NCBI GenBank assembly: GCA_031292485.1 | Contig: JARLHA010000003.1 | Coordinates: 239,636-303,635 of the forward strand | From: Mucilaginibacter sp. | Lineage (GTDB): Bacteria; Bacteroidota; Bacteroidia; Sphingobacteriales; Sphingobacteriaceae | Length of the DNA: 64,000 nt | Direction: 5' to 3' | Shown: piece by piece, positions 38,624-46,881 of the stretch | Numbering within the stretch: position 1 is the stretch's first letter | How the letters are laid out: every line of letters starts with the position of its first letter | The notes under the pieces: generated by a model | What the model was told of the DNA's origin: nothing | Database searches by the model: none | Seen by the model: the letters and a program-made list of their open reading frames with translations, nothing else | Program-made: the position numbers and the translations under genes

Positions 38624-39321
38624 AAATTGCCGCCATCTTAAAAAAAATCACGATCCTGGTACTTGTTTTATTAGTGCCGGGATTTTTATATTATTTACTG
38701 GTATCAAAAGGGAAAAACAGGTATTTAAACCTACCGGTATACGGCCCGAAAACGGTACTGAAAACAACACACAAGGTTGGCCATAACGATGTGCCTGATA
38801 CGCTTTATCATTCACTGCACGACTTTAAACTGACCGACCAGGACGGCAACACCGTAACGCCAAAAACTTTTACCAAAAAAATATTCATCGCTAACTTTTT
38901 TTACACGCACTGCAAGGGTGTTTGTGACGAGATGAATAATAACATAAACCAGTTGGCGGCAACCTATGCCGACAATAAAATGGTGTATTTCGTGTCGATA
39001 TCTATTGATCCGGAGCGAGATTCAGTAAATGCTTTAAAACGTTACGCCGATAGCCTTAAACCGGCTTCAGCCAGATGGCTGTTTTTAACAGGCGACACCA
39101 GCGCTGTATACCCGCTTGCACATAATGGCTTTTTGGTAAACGCAGTACAAACCGGAAAAGAAAGTTTTATTTATAGCGACAAGCTTATTTTAATTGATGA
39201 GGATAGAAGGATCAGGGGATATTACACCGGGGCATCCTCAAAGGATGTAAGCAAGCTTGATGATGAAATTAAGGTATTGATAAAAGAAGAATTATTGAAA
39301 AACGATACACCAATGTATTAG
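38620..39321 (+). CDS. SCO1/SenC-family copper assembly protein with substituted His ligand
   Basis: The start at 38620 is preferred because it overlaps the previous stop (ATGA) and gives a direct membrane anchor (MKIAAILKKITILVLVLLVP). SCO proteins have a thioredoxin fold that delivers copper to CuA or reduces its Cys residues. The CxxxC motif is present (C98, C102 in THCKGVCDEM), as is FVSISIDPERDSV. The third copper ligand, a His expected just before the S-(D/E)-K-L segment, is Tyr185 here (FIYSDKLILIDE; codon TAT at 39172). The 234-residue length is normal. The place at the end of the cox operon fits CuA assembly. Confidence 0.9.
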   Translation: MKIAAILKKITILVLVLLVPGFLYYLLVSKGKNRYLNLPVYGPKTVLKTTHKVGHNDVPDTLYHSLHDFKLTDQDGNTVTPKTFTKKIFIANFFYTHCKGVCDEMNNNINQLAATYADNKMVYFVSISIDPERDSVNALKRYADSLKPASARWLFLTGDTSAVYPLAHNGFLVNAVQTGKESFIYSDKLILIDEDRRIRGYYTGASSKDVSKLDDEIKVLIKEELLKNDTPMY

Positions 39322-39327
39322 GTTAAG

Positions 39328-39352
39328 AGTCAAGAGCCACAAATCAAGAGCC
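39328..39352. repeat. Short heptad-word tract after the SCO gene
   Basis: AGTC, AGCC, AATC and AGCC start at 39328, 39335, 39342 and 39349, exactly 7 bases apart and just past the SCO stop codon. No return arm was found, so this looks like a decayed half of the elements at 20692, 34815 and 62827. Confidence 0.6.
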
Positions 39353-39497
39353 GGGTCTGAGAAGGAAATTGTACTGGAGATCAGCGTGTAACCCGCTGTG
39401 TACATAAGTAACTGCTTTGTACCCACCCTAACAATAGGACTTATCATGTCTCTTTTTACTTCTGCTTCCTGGATCCGGCCTTTAAAAACAAAAAATC

Positions 39498-40070
39498 ATG
39501 ACAGATAAATTTATATTCCGATTTGTTGCAGTAGTATCCATATTCGTATTTGTTGTAGTACTGGTATTAAACCGCAGGCTCATCCCTGCTCCCGCAGCAA
39601 CCCCTTCATTTACGGCTTACTTACCAATGCTTAACGCATTTTTAAACGGCACCTGCAGCCTGCTGCTGCTGACATCGCTTTATTTTATAAAGCTTCATAA
39701 CATTAAAATGCACAAGCGCATTAATATTACAGCATTTTGCTTATCATCGCTATTTTTAGTATCGTACATCCTGTTTCATTATTTGAAAGCAGACACCATC
39801 TTCGGCGATGTTAATGGTGATGGGCAATTATCAGCTTCGGAACGTGAAGCCGTAAGTACATTGCGCCCGGTTTATTTAACCATACTCATCTCCCATATTA
39901 TTCTTGCTGCGGGCGTTTTACCACTTATATTGCTGAGCTTTTACCGCGGCCTGCAAATGCAGGTTGAAAAACATAAAAAGCTGGTACGATGGGCCTTCCC
40001 TATCTGGTTTTACGTTACAGTTACCGGCGTTATCGTTTACCTGATGATTTCTCCTTATTATCATTTTTAA
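39498..40070 (+). CDS. DUF420 membrane protein with an EF-hand-like loop
   Basis: The 190-residue protein has about five helices and fits DUF420, a family found near haem-copper oxidase genes and sometimes linked to oxidase assembly. His residues in SLYFIKLHNIKMHKRINI and HYLKAD, and LISHIILAAGVLPL, are typical of the family. Between helices 3 and 4 it carries a canonical calcium-binding loop pattern, D104-V-N-G-D-G-Q-L-S-A-S-E115. The gene is 176 bases after SCO, so it may have its own promoter, although none is clear. Confidence 0.85.
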   Translation: MTDKFIFRFVAVVSIFVFVVVLVLNRRLIPAPAATPSFTAYLPMLNAFLNGTCSLLLLTSLYFIKLHNIKMHKRINITAFCLSSLFLVSYILFHYLKADTIFGDVNGDGQLSASEREAVSTLRPVYLTILISHIILAAGVLPLILLSFYRGLQMQVEKHKKLVRWAFPIWFYVTVTGVIVYLMISPYYHF

Positions 40071-40130
40071 GGATATCCGCAGGAATTGAAGATAGTTTGT
40101 TGTTTTGCTTTAAAATGCAACCAATCCCGA

Positions 40131-40161
40131 TTGCTTCCTAACATTAAATACGCTAAATTTG
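40131..40161 (+). promoter_or_regulatory. Promoter giving a probably leaderless mRNA
   Basis: TTG at 40131-40133 and TAAATTTG at 40154-40161 are 20 bases apart, a good Bacteroidota promoter match. The next start codon is at 40167, about where transcription should begin, which implies little or no 5' leader. Confidence 0.65.
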
Positions 40162-40166
40162 CCTTT

Positions 40167-40445
40167 ATGAAAGCATGGCTGAGACTAACTTTAGCGCTTG
40201 GGGTACTTTGCCTGGTGATGATTGTATTTGAACCCGCGAAAGCACAATGCTCTCAATGTGCGGCACAGGTAGCTACCAATTCAAAAAATGGCGGAAATGC
40301 AGCTAATGGGTTAAATAAAGGTATATATCTTTTGTTAGCTGCCCCATACCTTGCAGTGGGCTTTGTTGGTTTAATATGGTATAAAAAATTCAGGCGTAAG
40401 AATGTAAATCTCGATATCCAAAACGATAAATTACATTTAAACTAA
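40167..40445 (+). CDS. Small exported membrane protein of unknown function
   Basis: The start at 40167 is chosen because the upstream bases contain a promoter and the longer frame lacks a signal sequence. The 92-residue protein has a signal peptide (LRLTLALGVLCLVMIVFEPAKAQ), a short CSQC-containing segment, one transmembrane helix (IYLLLAAPYLAVGFVGLIWY) and a basic tail (KKFRRKNV). The CSQC pair could bind metal or form a disulfide. I do not recognise the family; similar proteins occur next to respiratory genes in Sphingobacteriaceae. Confidence 0.75.
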   Translation: MKAWLRLTLALGVLCLVMIVFEPAKAQCSQCAAQVATNSKNGGNAANGLNKGIYLLLAAPYLAVGFVGLIWYKKFRRKNVNLDIQNDKLHLN

Positions 40446-40482
40446 GTGTATCAAAACCGGGAAACCCGCCTATCTAAAAAAA

Positions 40483-40890
40483 ATGCCAAAAACAGCTAAA
40501 TCATGGGCAATGTTGCATGCCAAATGCCCGCGATGCCGCAGAGGCGATATGTTTAGTGGCGGGATATATAATTTCGGGTCAAACAAAATATTTGACAGGT
40601 GCCCGCATTGTAACTTATATTACGAGATAGAACCCGGATATTTTTATGCGGCAATGTATGTAAGCTATGCATTAAACGTAATGGAAGGTCTTTTGATAGT
40701 GGCGCTTACTTACTTTATAACTCAAAATTCAACATCTCCCTGGTTATATATCGGAACGATATTAACTGGCCTGCTTTTCCTTTCCCCTATAAATTTCAGG
40801 TATTCACGCGTTTTGTTGTTATATTGGCTGTCTCCTAAAATAAATTACCAGCCACATTTAGATAAAGATGATTCAACGGCACACCATTGA
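40483..40890 (+). CDS. DUF983 family protein with zinc-ribbon-like motif
   Basis: The 135-residue protein has two Cys pairs near the N-terminus (CPRCRRGDMF and CPHCNLYYEIEPGYFY) that suggest a zinc ribbon. Two transmembrane helices follow (VMEGLLIVALTYFI and LYIGTILTGLLFLSP). This is the DUF983 pattern; its role is not established, though members are often found near oxidase genes. It overlaps the next gene by 23 bases. Confidence 0.88.
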   Translation: MPKTAKSWAMLHAKCPRCRRGDMFSGGIYNFGSNKIFDRCPHCNLYYEIEPGYFYAAMYVSYALNVMEGLLIVALTYFITQNSTSPWLYIGTILTGLLFLSPINFRYSRVLLLYWLSPKINYQPHLDKDDSTAHH

Positions 40891-41530
40891 TTTTTTAAAA
40901 GAACTGGTTGAAAATAATAATCGCGAATGGTTTATGGCCAACAAGGAGCGGTACGAAACAGCCCGGGAAAATGTAATTGCCTTTACAACCGAACTGCTAA
41001 GACTACTGCAAAAAATTGACCCGCAAATTGATAGCGCACTTGACGCCAAAAAGTGTGTAATGCGTATTTACCGCGATATCCGTTTCAGCAAAGATAAAAC
41101 CCCTTACAAAAATTACTTTGGCGTAAGTATACCCACTAAAGGTACAAAAGCCGGCAGGGCCGAATATTATTTTCAAATTTCGCCCGGAAACTCATTAATA
41201 GCAGGAGGCTACTGGATGCCCGAAACAGATCACTTAAAAGCAATAAGGCAGGAAATTGACTACAACGCCAACGATTTGAAAAAAATAATTGATGAACCGG
41301 AATTTGTTCGGTTGTTTGGCGATTTCAGAAAACAAGAACAACTGAAAAGTGTTCCAAGAGAATACAGCGCTGATAATGAAAATATTGAATTGCTAAAACT
41401 TAAAAGTTTTGTAGCTTTTCACCCATTAAAGGATGAGGAATTATTGCTTAAAAATGCGGCATCGGATATTGCTGCCATCTGCGGTAAAATTTATCCATTG
41501 AACGTTTTTTTAAATAATGCATTAGCTTAA
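40868..41530 (+). CDS. DUF2461 family protein
   Basis: The 220-residue soluble protein fits DUF2461 (TIGR02453). It opens with TIDFLKELVENNNREWFMANK, summarised by its key N-N-R-E-W-F block. It has the central RIYRDIRFSKDKTPYKNYFG and a later FQISPGNSLIAGGYWMP segment. The function of the family is unknown. It overlaps the DUF983 gene and is probably co-transcribed with it. No signal peptide is seen, so it should be cytoplasmic. Confidence 0.9.
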   Translation: MIQRHTIDFLKELVENNNREWFMANKERYETARENVIAFTTELLRLLQKIDPQIDSALDAKKCVMRIYRDIRFSKDKTPYKNYFGVSIPTKGTKAGRAEYYFQISPGNSLIAGGYWMPETDHLKAIRQEIDYNANDLKKIIDEPEFVRLFGDFRKQEQLKSVPREYSADNENIELLKLKSFVAFHPLKDEELLLKNAASDIAAICGKIYPLNVFLNNALA

Positions 41531-41549
41531 CAACACAAAATTTATTGTC

Positions 41550-42398
41550 ATGAAAATAAGGTACTATTTATTTGCCGCCGTCATCTGTTTTGCTTTACAC
41601 TCCTGCGTAGTGTTGTCACCTAAAAAATATAAGGCTTTGGTAGCTGAACGCGATTCGCTGGCCACCCGCACCGGAACTCTTGAAGATACCGTTGCCAAAT
41701 TACGTGCTGACACAATGAGGCTGCACAGGGAGTTGCTTGATATGCAAAACAATTACAATGCGTTAAATGCAAATTTCAATACGCTGAATGACAAATATGG
41801 CGCTTTGAATAATAATTTCACTACAAGTTCAAGCAGGGTTAGCCAATTATCAGCAGACCTGAAAAAACGCGAAGCCAGGCTAAAAGAGGTTGAGGATGCA
41901 TTGCACAAACGGGACGATGCATCTAACGCATTGCGGGATAAATTGCAGAAAGCACTACTTGGATTTCAAAACAGCGGGTTAACGGTTGATATAAGGGATG
42001 GGAAAGTATATGTTTCTTTAGCCGATAAATTACTTTTCCCGTCGGGAAGTATTATTATTAATGAAAACGGTAAACTGGCATTACAGCAATTGGCTGCTGT
42101 ACTTAATAAAGAACCCGATATTACCATTGCGGTTGAAGGCCATACCGACGATAAAAAAGTAATAAACCTTGGCCAGATCAAAGATAACTGGGACCTGAGC
42201 GTATTGCGCTCTACTTCAGTTTGCCGTTATTTAACTGAAGTAGAAAAGATTGATCCGAAAAGGCTTACTGCCACAGGCAAAAGTGAATACCAGCCTGTTG
42301 ACCCTGCAAACACAAATGATGCGCGGGCAAAAAACAGGCGCATTGAAATTGTGCTTTCGCCAAAACTTGATGAATTGTATAATTTGATAAAGCAGTAA
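41550..42398 (+). CDS. OmpA-family lipoprotein with coiled-coil region
   Basis: The 282-residue protein has a lipobox near residue 18 (ICFALHSCVVLSP). A coiled coil follows, about residues 28-125, rich in repeated LNxxF/Y phrases (NALNANFNTLNDKYGALNNN). The C-terminal OmpA domain, about 145-275, includes ITIAVEGHTDD and NDARAKNRRIEIVLSP, whose Asp/Arg residues bind peptidoglycan. It probably tethers the outer membrane to the cell wall. A GGATT-type hairpin follows its stop codon directly. Confidence 0.92.
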   Translation: MKIRYYLFAAVICFALHSCVVLSPKKYKALVAERDSLATRTGTLEDTVAKLRADTMRLHRELLDMQNNYNALNANFNTLNDKYGALNNNFTTSSSRVSQLSADLKKREARLKEVEDALHKRDDASNALRDKLQKALLGFQNSGLTVDIRDGKVYVSLADKLLFPSGSIIINENGKLALQQLAAVLNKEPDITIAVEGHTDDKKVINLGQIKDNWDLSVLRSTSVCRYLTEVEKIDPKRLTATGKSEYQPVDPANTNDARAKNRRIEIVLSPKLDELYNLIKQ

Positions 42399-42402
42399 TG
42401 TT

Positions 42403-42488
42403 GTCTGAACCTGGATTAAACGGATTTATGGATTCACTTGATTAAAAATCGTGAAAATCTGGAAAATTCGTTTAATCCCAGTTCAGAC
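42403..42488. repeat. GGATT-word inverted repeat
   Basis: Arm 42403-42422 (GTCTGAACCTGGATTAAACG) pairs with 42469-42488 at 18 of 20 positions. The left side holds three GGATT words at 8-9-base spacing. It lies between convergent ompA-like and DUF4286 genes and probably ends transcription both ways. Confidence 0.8.
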
Positions 42489-42493
42489 AAAAA

Positions 42494-42796
42494 TTATTCC
42501 ACCGTTTGCATCAGTGTATTAAATATCACGAACTGATTTTCAAATTCCTGGTTATGAGCTTCCTGCAGGCGGTGTAAATGTTTGCTGTAAAACTGGTTAA
42601 AGTCTGCTATACTATCTGCACGGTATTGAATGCAATAAGTAACCCCTTCATTAGGTGAATCAATAACATTAAGCACCTCGTATGATTTAAAGTGACCAGT
42701 AGCCATAACTGCAGGTATGTGAACTTCCTTTATCCATTTAAGCCACTTTTCGTGAACGGCTTCTTCTATGATGACGGTATCGTTGAATATAATCAT
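42494..42796 (-). CDS. DUF4286 family protein
   Basis: The 100-residue protein has the DUF4286 opening MIIFNDTVIIEEAVHEKWLKW and the later segment YCIQYRADSIADFNQFYSKH. The fold is expected to be a small ferredoxin-like alpha/beta dimer, as in the related monooxygenase-type families. No function is established. It is cytoplasmic and sits on the opposite strand to ompA, sharing the GGATT hairpin at its 3' end. Confidence 0.88.
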   Translation of the reverse strand: MIIFNDTVIIEEAVHEKWLKWIKEVHIPAVMATGHFKSYEVLNVIDSPNEGVTYCIQYRADSIADFNQFYSKHLHRLQEAHNQEFENQFVIFNTLMQTVE

Positions 42797-42806
42797 GTGT
42801 GGAATT

Positions 42807-42904
42807 AGTTGATTGGGTGAGTAGTTGATTAAGTTCTATTCGGGCGACTAAGTTAATGGGAAATAATGAAAAATCAACCATTAACTCAATCAACCGAATC
42901 AACC
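42807..42904. repeat. TTGATT-word imperfect inverted repeat
   Basis: TTGATT words on the left (42809, 42825) return as AATCAA words on the right (42872, 42889, 42898). An inner 9-bp perfect stem pairs 42851-42859 with 42878-42886. It shares the words GGTGAGTAG and TTGAT with the element at 21064-21120, and separates the DUF4286 gene from the end of the TPR gene. Confidence 0.65.
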
Positions 42905-42913
42905 GCTCGCGCA

Positions 42914-44722
42914 TTACGATGCATCGTTCTTATCGCCTCTTAAAAGCCTGAAACGTTTACGGGCTTCGTTGATCCAAAGGCTGCCGGCATAATCGGTGAT
43001 GATCTTTTGGTAATAAATTTTTGCTTGCTCTTTATCTGATAACTGGTTTTCGTAGATATCACCCAGCATAAATACTGCGTCGTCTGCCCAAAGGCCTGTA
43101 CCATACTCTTGTGCTATTTTTTTTAAAAGAATAACCGCTGCAGGAAAATCTTTTTGCTGAATAAGCAACCTCGATTTCGCCATTAATATTCCATCAGCCA
43201 GCGAATTAGCAGGATATTTGGTATCGATACTATCTAACGTACGTATCGCTTCTTCAGGCTGCTCAGCATAGATCAAAAGGTCGGCCCTGGCATACATCTT
43301 CAAAGCCGCACCTGTGCTGTCAGCAAACAAACTCTCGGATATAAGCAACGACAAGTTCAAAGCGTCATTGGCGATCAGTTCTGAGGTTGCGGCCTTCAGA
43401 ACATCCAGCTGGCCTTTTGCCCATGTAAAATCACCCGTATAATAAGCCAGTTTTGCGTTGCGGTATTTTGCATCCTGCCCAATGGTTGAGGCCTGGTTAT
43501 CCATTTCAACCTGGCTATACAATAATGTGGCATTCCATGGTTTGCCGCTTAGCAGCGAAATGTCGCCAAGGTCCAGTTTACACGAGGCAAGTAATGACCG
43601 GTTCACCCCTGTGATAGCCACGGCCTCTTCAAGTATTTCTTGCGCCACATCCAGTTTATGCAATTTAAAAGCCTCTAAATTCGCTAACTTTTGCATGGCA
43701 AAAACGGTGTTATTATTTTTGCCAAATTCATCCAACAGACCGTTATAATCTTTTTCGAGGCTCAAAAGATCCTCTTCGGTATACTTACCCGAAGTAACTT
43801 TTTGGTTCTTGGTATTGATCAGTTCAATCTTCGAAGAAATGTAATAAGGCGAATCTTTCCCTTTGCTGATCAGGTATTGATAGCCCCTGATCGCCGCGTC
43901 ATAAGCATCATTTCCTTCAAGGGTACTGCAAAGCTCAAAAATATTGCTACCGTCATCGTTAAGGCGACGGCTTAAAGCAAGCGCCTGGTTTAACGCCTGG
44001 TCGAAATCTTTTTGCTGCATGAATTGCCAGGTCAGCAATTGCGGATATAGGGGCTGTTGCGGGTCCTTTTGTATCCTTTTTAAAACAGCAATCCTGAGTA
44101 TATCATAATCTGCCGCGTTTTCATAAAGGCTGGCCAGTGTATTCTCGGCCTGGCTGATGAAAGCGGGGTTTGATGGCAAAAAGTTAAGGTATTCTTCGGT
44201 AAGTGCCACTTTATCCCTTTTATACCTGTAAAGATTAATCAGTTCGTAAGAGTAAAGAGCATCATTGTGCAAGATTTTGCGGCCTTTCTCAAATATCTTT
44301 ATGGAGTACTCGATATTCGCATTCTGATAGAATTGAGAAGCAAGTGCCGCTATTTCGCCCTGGTCAGGCGGCAAATTTTTTATCAACTCATCGTATAACG
44401 CGTTCGCCTTATCAACCTCACCCTGCTGGGTGTATGCTGTTCCAAGTGTAATGACATATTGATGATCGCCAGGGTGTTTCCGGATCATTTTTTTGGTGAT
44501 CCCCTCCGCCTCGTCAAACTTTTTAAGTTCCAGCAGGGTATTCACATATACACTAAAATAGCTTTCACTATCCTGTTTATACAACTTCTGATAAATATCA
44601 AGGGCTTTTTGCTGTTCCCCATTGGCGGCAAATTGTTTGGCCAGCTGCAGCTCTGTATCCTGTGCAAAAGCGCTTGAAAAGCAGGAAAAAAACAGGAAAG
44701 CATAAACCAGGGTATATTTCAT
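42914..44722 (-). CDS. Periplasmic tetratricopeptide-repeat protein
   Basis: The start at 44722 is chosen because it gives a signal peptide (MKYTLVYAFLFFSCFSSAFAQ) and lies just after a candidate -7 box. The 602-residue mature-type protein consists of helical TPR-like repeats from about residue 25 to the end. Examples are AAnGEQQKALDIYQKLYKQD-like units and a final pair around FMLGDIYENQLSDKEQAK. It ends RKRFRLLRGDKNDAS. Such proteins act as scaffolds; the partner is unknown. It is a single leftward gene. Confidence 0.85.
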   Translation of the reverse strand: MKYTLVYAFLFFSCFSSAFAQDTELQLAKQFAANGEQQKALDIYQKLYKQDSESYFSVYVNTLLELKKFDEAEGITKKMIRKHPGDHQYVITLGTAYTQQGEVDKANALYDELIKNLPPDQGEIAALASQFYQNANIEYSIKIFEKGRKILHNDALYSYELINLYRYKRDKVALTEEYLNFLPSNPAFISQAENTLASLYENAADYDILRIAVLKRIQKDPQQPLYPQLLTWQFMQQKDFDQALNQALALSRRLNDDGSNIFELCSTLEGNDAYDAAIRGYQYLISKGKDSPYYISSKIELINTKNQKVTSGKYTEEDLLSLEKDYNGLLDEFGKNNNTVFAMQKLANLEAFKLHKLDVAQEILEEAVAITGVNRSLLASCKLDLGDISLLSGKPWNATLLYSQVEMDNQASTIGQDAKYRNAKLAYYTGDFTWAKGQLDVLKAATSELIANDALNLSLLISESLFADSTGAALKMYARADLLIYAEQPEEAIRTLDSIDTKYPANSLADGILMAKSRLLIQQKDFPAAVILLKKIAQEYGTGLWADDAVFMLGDIYENQLSDKEQAKIYYQKIITDYAGSLWINEARKRFRLLRGDKNDAS

Positions 44723-44727
44723 CTGTT

Positions 44728-44735
44728 CAAAAGTA
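44728..44735 (-). promoter_or_regulatory. Candidate -7 box (TACTTTTG) giving a near-leaderless TPR mRNA
   Basis: The minus strand reads TACTTTTG 5 bases before the ATG at 44722. Transcription would begin at about the start codon. No exact TTG is seen at -33, so this is weaker than the promoter at 40131. Confidence 0.45.
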
Positions 44736-44971
44736 ATCAATTATGCATTAATTTGAAGATAAGCAGTTTTGAACGTTTTAGCGTTAATAACGCTTCCATT
44801 TATAAATGCAAATCTTGTTAATATTTGCATTTTAAACCCTTCAAATTGTCTCATTTTCAAATTGAAATTAAAGTTATATAACGATTTTACAGGGTAAAAT
44901 TGTAGTGACACTTAAAATTGATTGAGTATATTGCATACCTTAACATAATTAAAAAGATTAAATATAAACCA

Positions 44972-46873
44972 ATGTTAAGGCCTTTAAGGATATTACTTTC
45001 AATCGCTGTAATAATGGCTTTATGTACTTGCAATCAACGAAGTACACCCCGTATACCTATTTCTGATTTTTTTAAGATTCCCGAAAAAAGCACCTTCAGA
45101 ATATCTCCGGACGGCAAGTATATTTCCTACCTAAAAGCATATAAGGGTAAAGAGAACCTGTTTATACAGCAATTACCGGATGGCAGGGAGCAAATGGCCA
45201 CCTCGTTTACTGACTATCCACTTCGGGGTGATTATTTTTGGACCTATAACAATCATATAGTTTTTAGCCAGGATTTAGTAGCCAATGATGAATTAAAGCT
45301 GTTTACGATAGATGTAGGCACGTTAAAACTAAAAAAAATTCTTGACCAGGAAAAGGTTAGGATTAGCCTTTTAAACAGGAATAAACAGCAGCCGGATATA
45401 ATCACCATCAGGATGAACAAACGTGACCCGGCAAATTTTGATATTTACCGGTTGAACATCATAACAGGCGAACTGACCCCCTACCTCATCAACCCGGGAA
45501 ATATAACAGAATGGTATCCTGAAGTGGATGGTAAAATCCGGCTGATCACTTCATCAGACGGCGTTGACAAAACTATTTTATTCCGCCCCACTGAAAACGC
45601 TCCGTTCCGGCGAATTATTGAAAATAATTTCAGCACCTCAGTAAGGCCTATAGCCTTTACGGGTGAAAAAAATTATTTCTATGCCTTATCAAACGTTAAC
45701 CGCGACAAAACTGCACTGGTTGAAATTGATGCCGAGAACGGAAAGGAAATAAGGGTATTGTATTCATGCACAAATTCGGACATACAGGATGTTGAATATT
45801 CAAAAAACAAAAACGACCTCGAAATGGTGAGATGGGAAGCGGCAAAACCACAAAAACATTTTTTAAGTGCGGACATTAAAAGCATATATGACAAACTGCA
45901 ACCACAGCTTAAAGGAACCGAAATAAAAATTACCGACAGGGATAGCGCCGAAAATAAATTTATCTTTATTACCTATACTGACCGAAACCCGGGCACCTAT
46001 TATTTATATGAAAATAAAACCGGGCAGTTAAAAAAACTTGGTGACATCAATTCGACGCTCAATCCGAAAGATCTGTGTACGGTACAGCCGGTATCCTACA
46101 AGGCAAGTGATGGATTAACTATTAACGGGTATCTCACATTACCCCGGGGCACAAAAAGCACAAACCTACCCGTTGTAATAATGCCACACGACGGACCATT
46201 TAATCAAAGTTTTTGGTGGGGCTATAATCCCGAAGTACAATTTTTAGCCAACCGGGGGTACGCAGTTTTCCAGATAAATTTCAGGGGGTCTACCGGTTAT
46301 GGCAAGGCATTTCACAACGCGGGCTTTAAAGAAGTAGGGGGCAGAATTCAACAGGATATAACTGATGGCGTTAACTGGCTTATCAGCAATAAAACCGCTG
46401 ATCCGGATAAAATAGCCATTTTCGGCGCAGGGTTTGGAGGATTCTCTGCATTATATGGTATCTCACTCCACCCCAAATTATACAATTGTGCTATTGTGCA
46501 GCATAGTCTCATCAATTTTTTCTCTTTCATTAAAGATGCGCCGCCGTTTTTAAAACCATCGGTAAAAATGATGTACGAAATGGTTGGTGATCCCGAAAAA
46601 GATGCCGCACAACTAAGGGCTATTTCACCGGTTTTTCATACCGATAAGATTAGAGCGCCTTTACTGATTTTTCAGGGAGCGAAAGACGACAGGGCGAACA
46701 TCAGCGAGTTGAACCAGTTTGTACGCGAGCTGCAAAAACAGAACGGGAGTGAAAATGTGAAGTACTTTTTAAAGCCCAATGAACGGACTTTTTTTAGAAG
46801 TGAGCATAACAGGTTGCAAATGTATGCTGAGATAGAACAATTCCTGGATAAAAATATGCGGGTTAATCCATAA
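44972..46873 (+). CDS. S9-family prolyl-oligopeptidase-like lipoprotein, probably catalytically inactive
   Basis: The start at 44972 gives a lipoprotein signal (MLRPLRILLSIAVIMALCTC), followed by a beta-propeller region (about 40-380) and an alpha/beta-hydrolase domain (about 390-634). The domain layout and segments such as VIMPHDGPFNQSFWWGYNPE and FQINFRGSTGYGKAFHNAG are typical of S9 peptidases. The nucleophile motif GxSxGG reads G-A-G-F-G-G (Gly487), and the His segment NEGHGF-like reads NERTFF (Thr606). Only the Asp region (GAKDDRAN, near 572) remains. Both Ser and His appear lost, so a binding or sensing role is inferred. It is 8 bases upstream of a histidine kinase gene. Confidence 0.85.
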   Translation: MLRPLRILLSIAVIMALCTCNQRSTPRIPISDFFKIPEKSTFRISPDGKYISYLKAYKGKENLFIQQLPDGREQMATSFTDYPLRGDYFWTYNNHIVFSQDLVANDELKLFTIDVGTLKLKKILDQEKVRISLLNRNKQQPDIITIRMNKRDPANFDIYRLNIITGELTPYLINPGNITEWYPEVDGKIRLITSSDGVDKTILFRPTENAPFRRIIENNFSTSVRPIAFTGEKNYFYALSNVNRDKTALVEIDAENGKEIRVLYSCTNSDIQDVEYSKNKNDLEMVRWEAAKPQKHFLSADIKSIYDKLQPQLKGTEIKITDRDSAENKFIFITYTDRNPGTYYLYENKTGQLKKLGDINSTLNPKDLCTVQPVSYKASDGLTINGYLTLPRGTKSTNLPVVIMPHDGPFNQSFWWGYNPEVQFLANRGYAVFQINFRGSTGYGKAFHNAGFKEVGGRIQQDITDGVNWLISNKTADPDKIAIFGAGFGGFSALYGISLHPKLYNCAIVQHSLINFFSFIKDAPPFLKPSVKMMYEMVGDPEKDAAQLRAISPVFHTDKIRAPLLIFQGAKDDRANISELNQFVRELQKQNGSENVKYFLKPNERTFFRSEHNRLQMYAEIEQFLDKNMRVNP

Positions 46874-46881
46874 ACCCTGTT

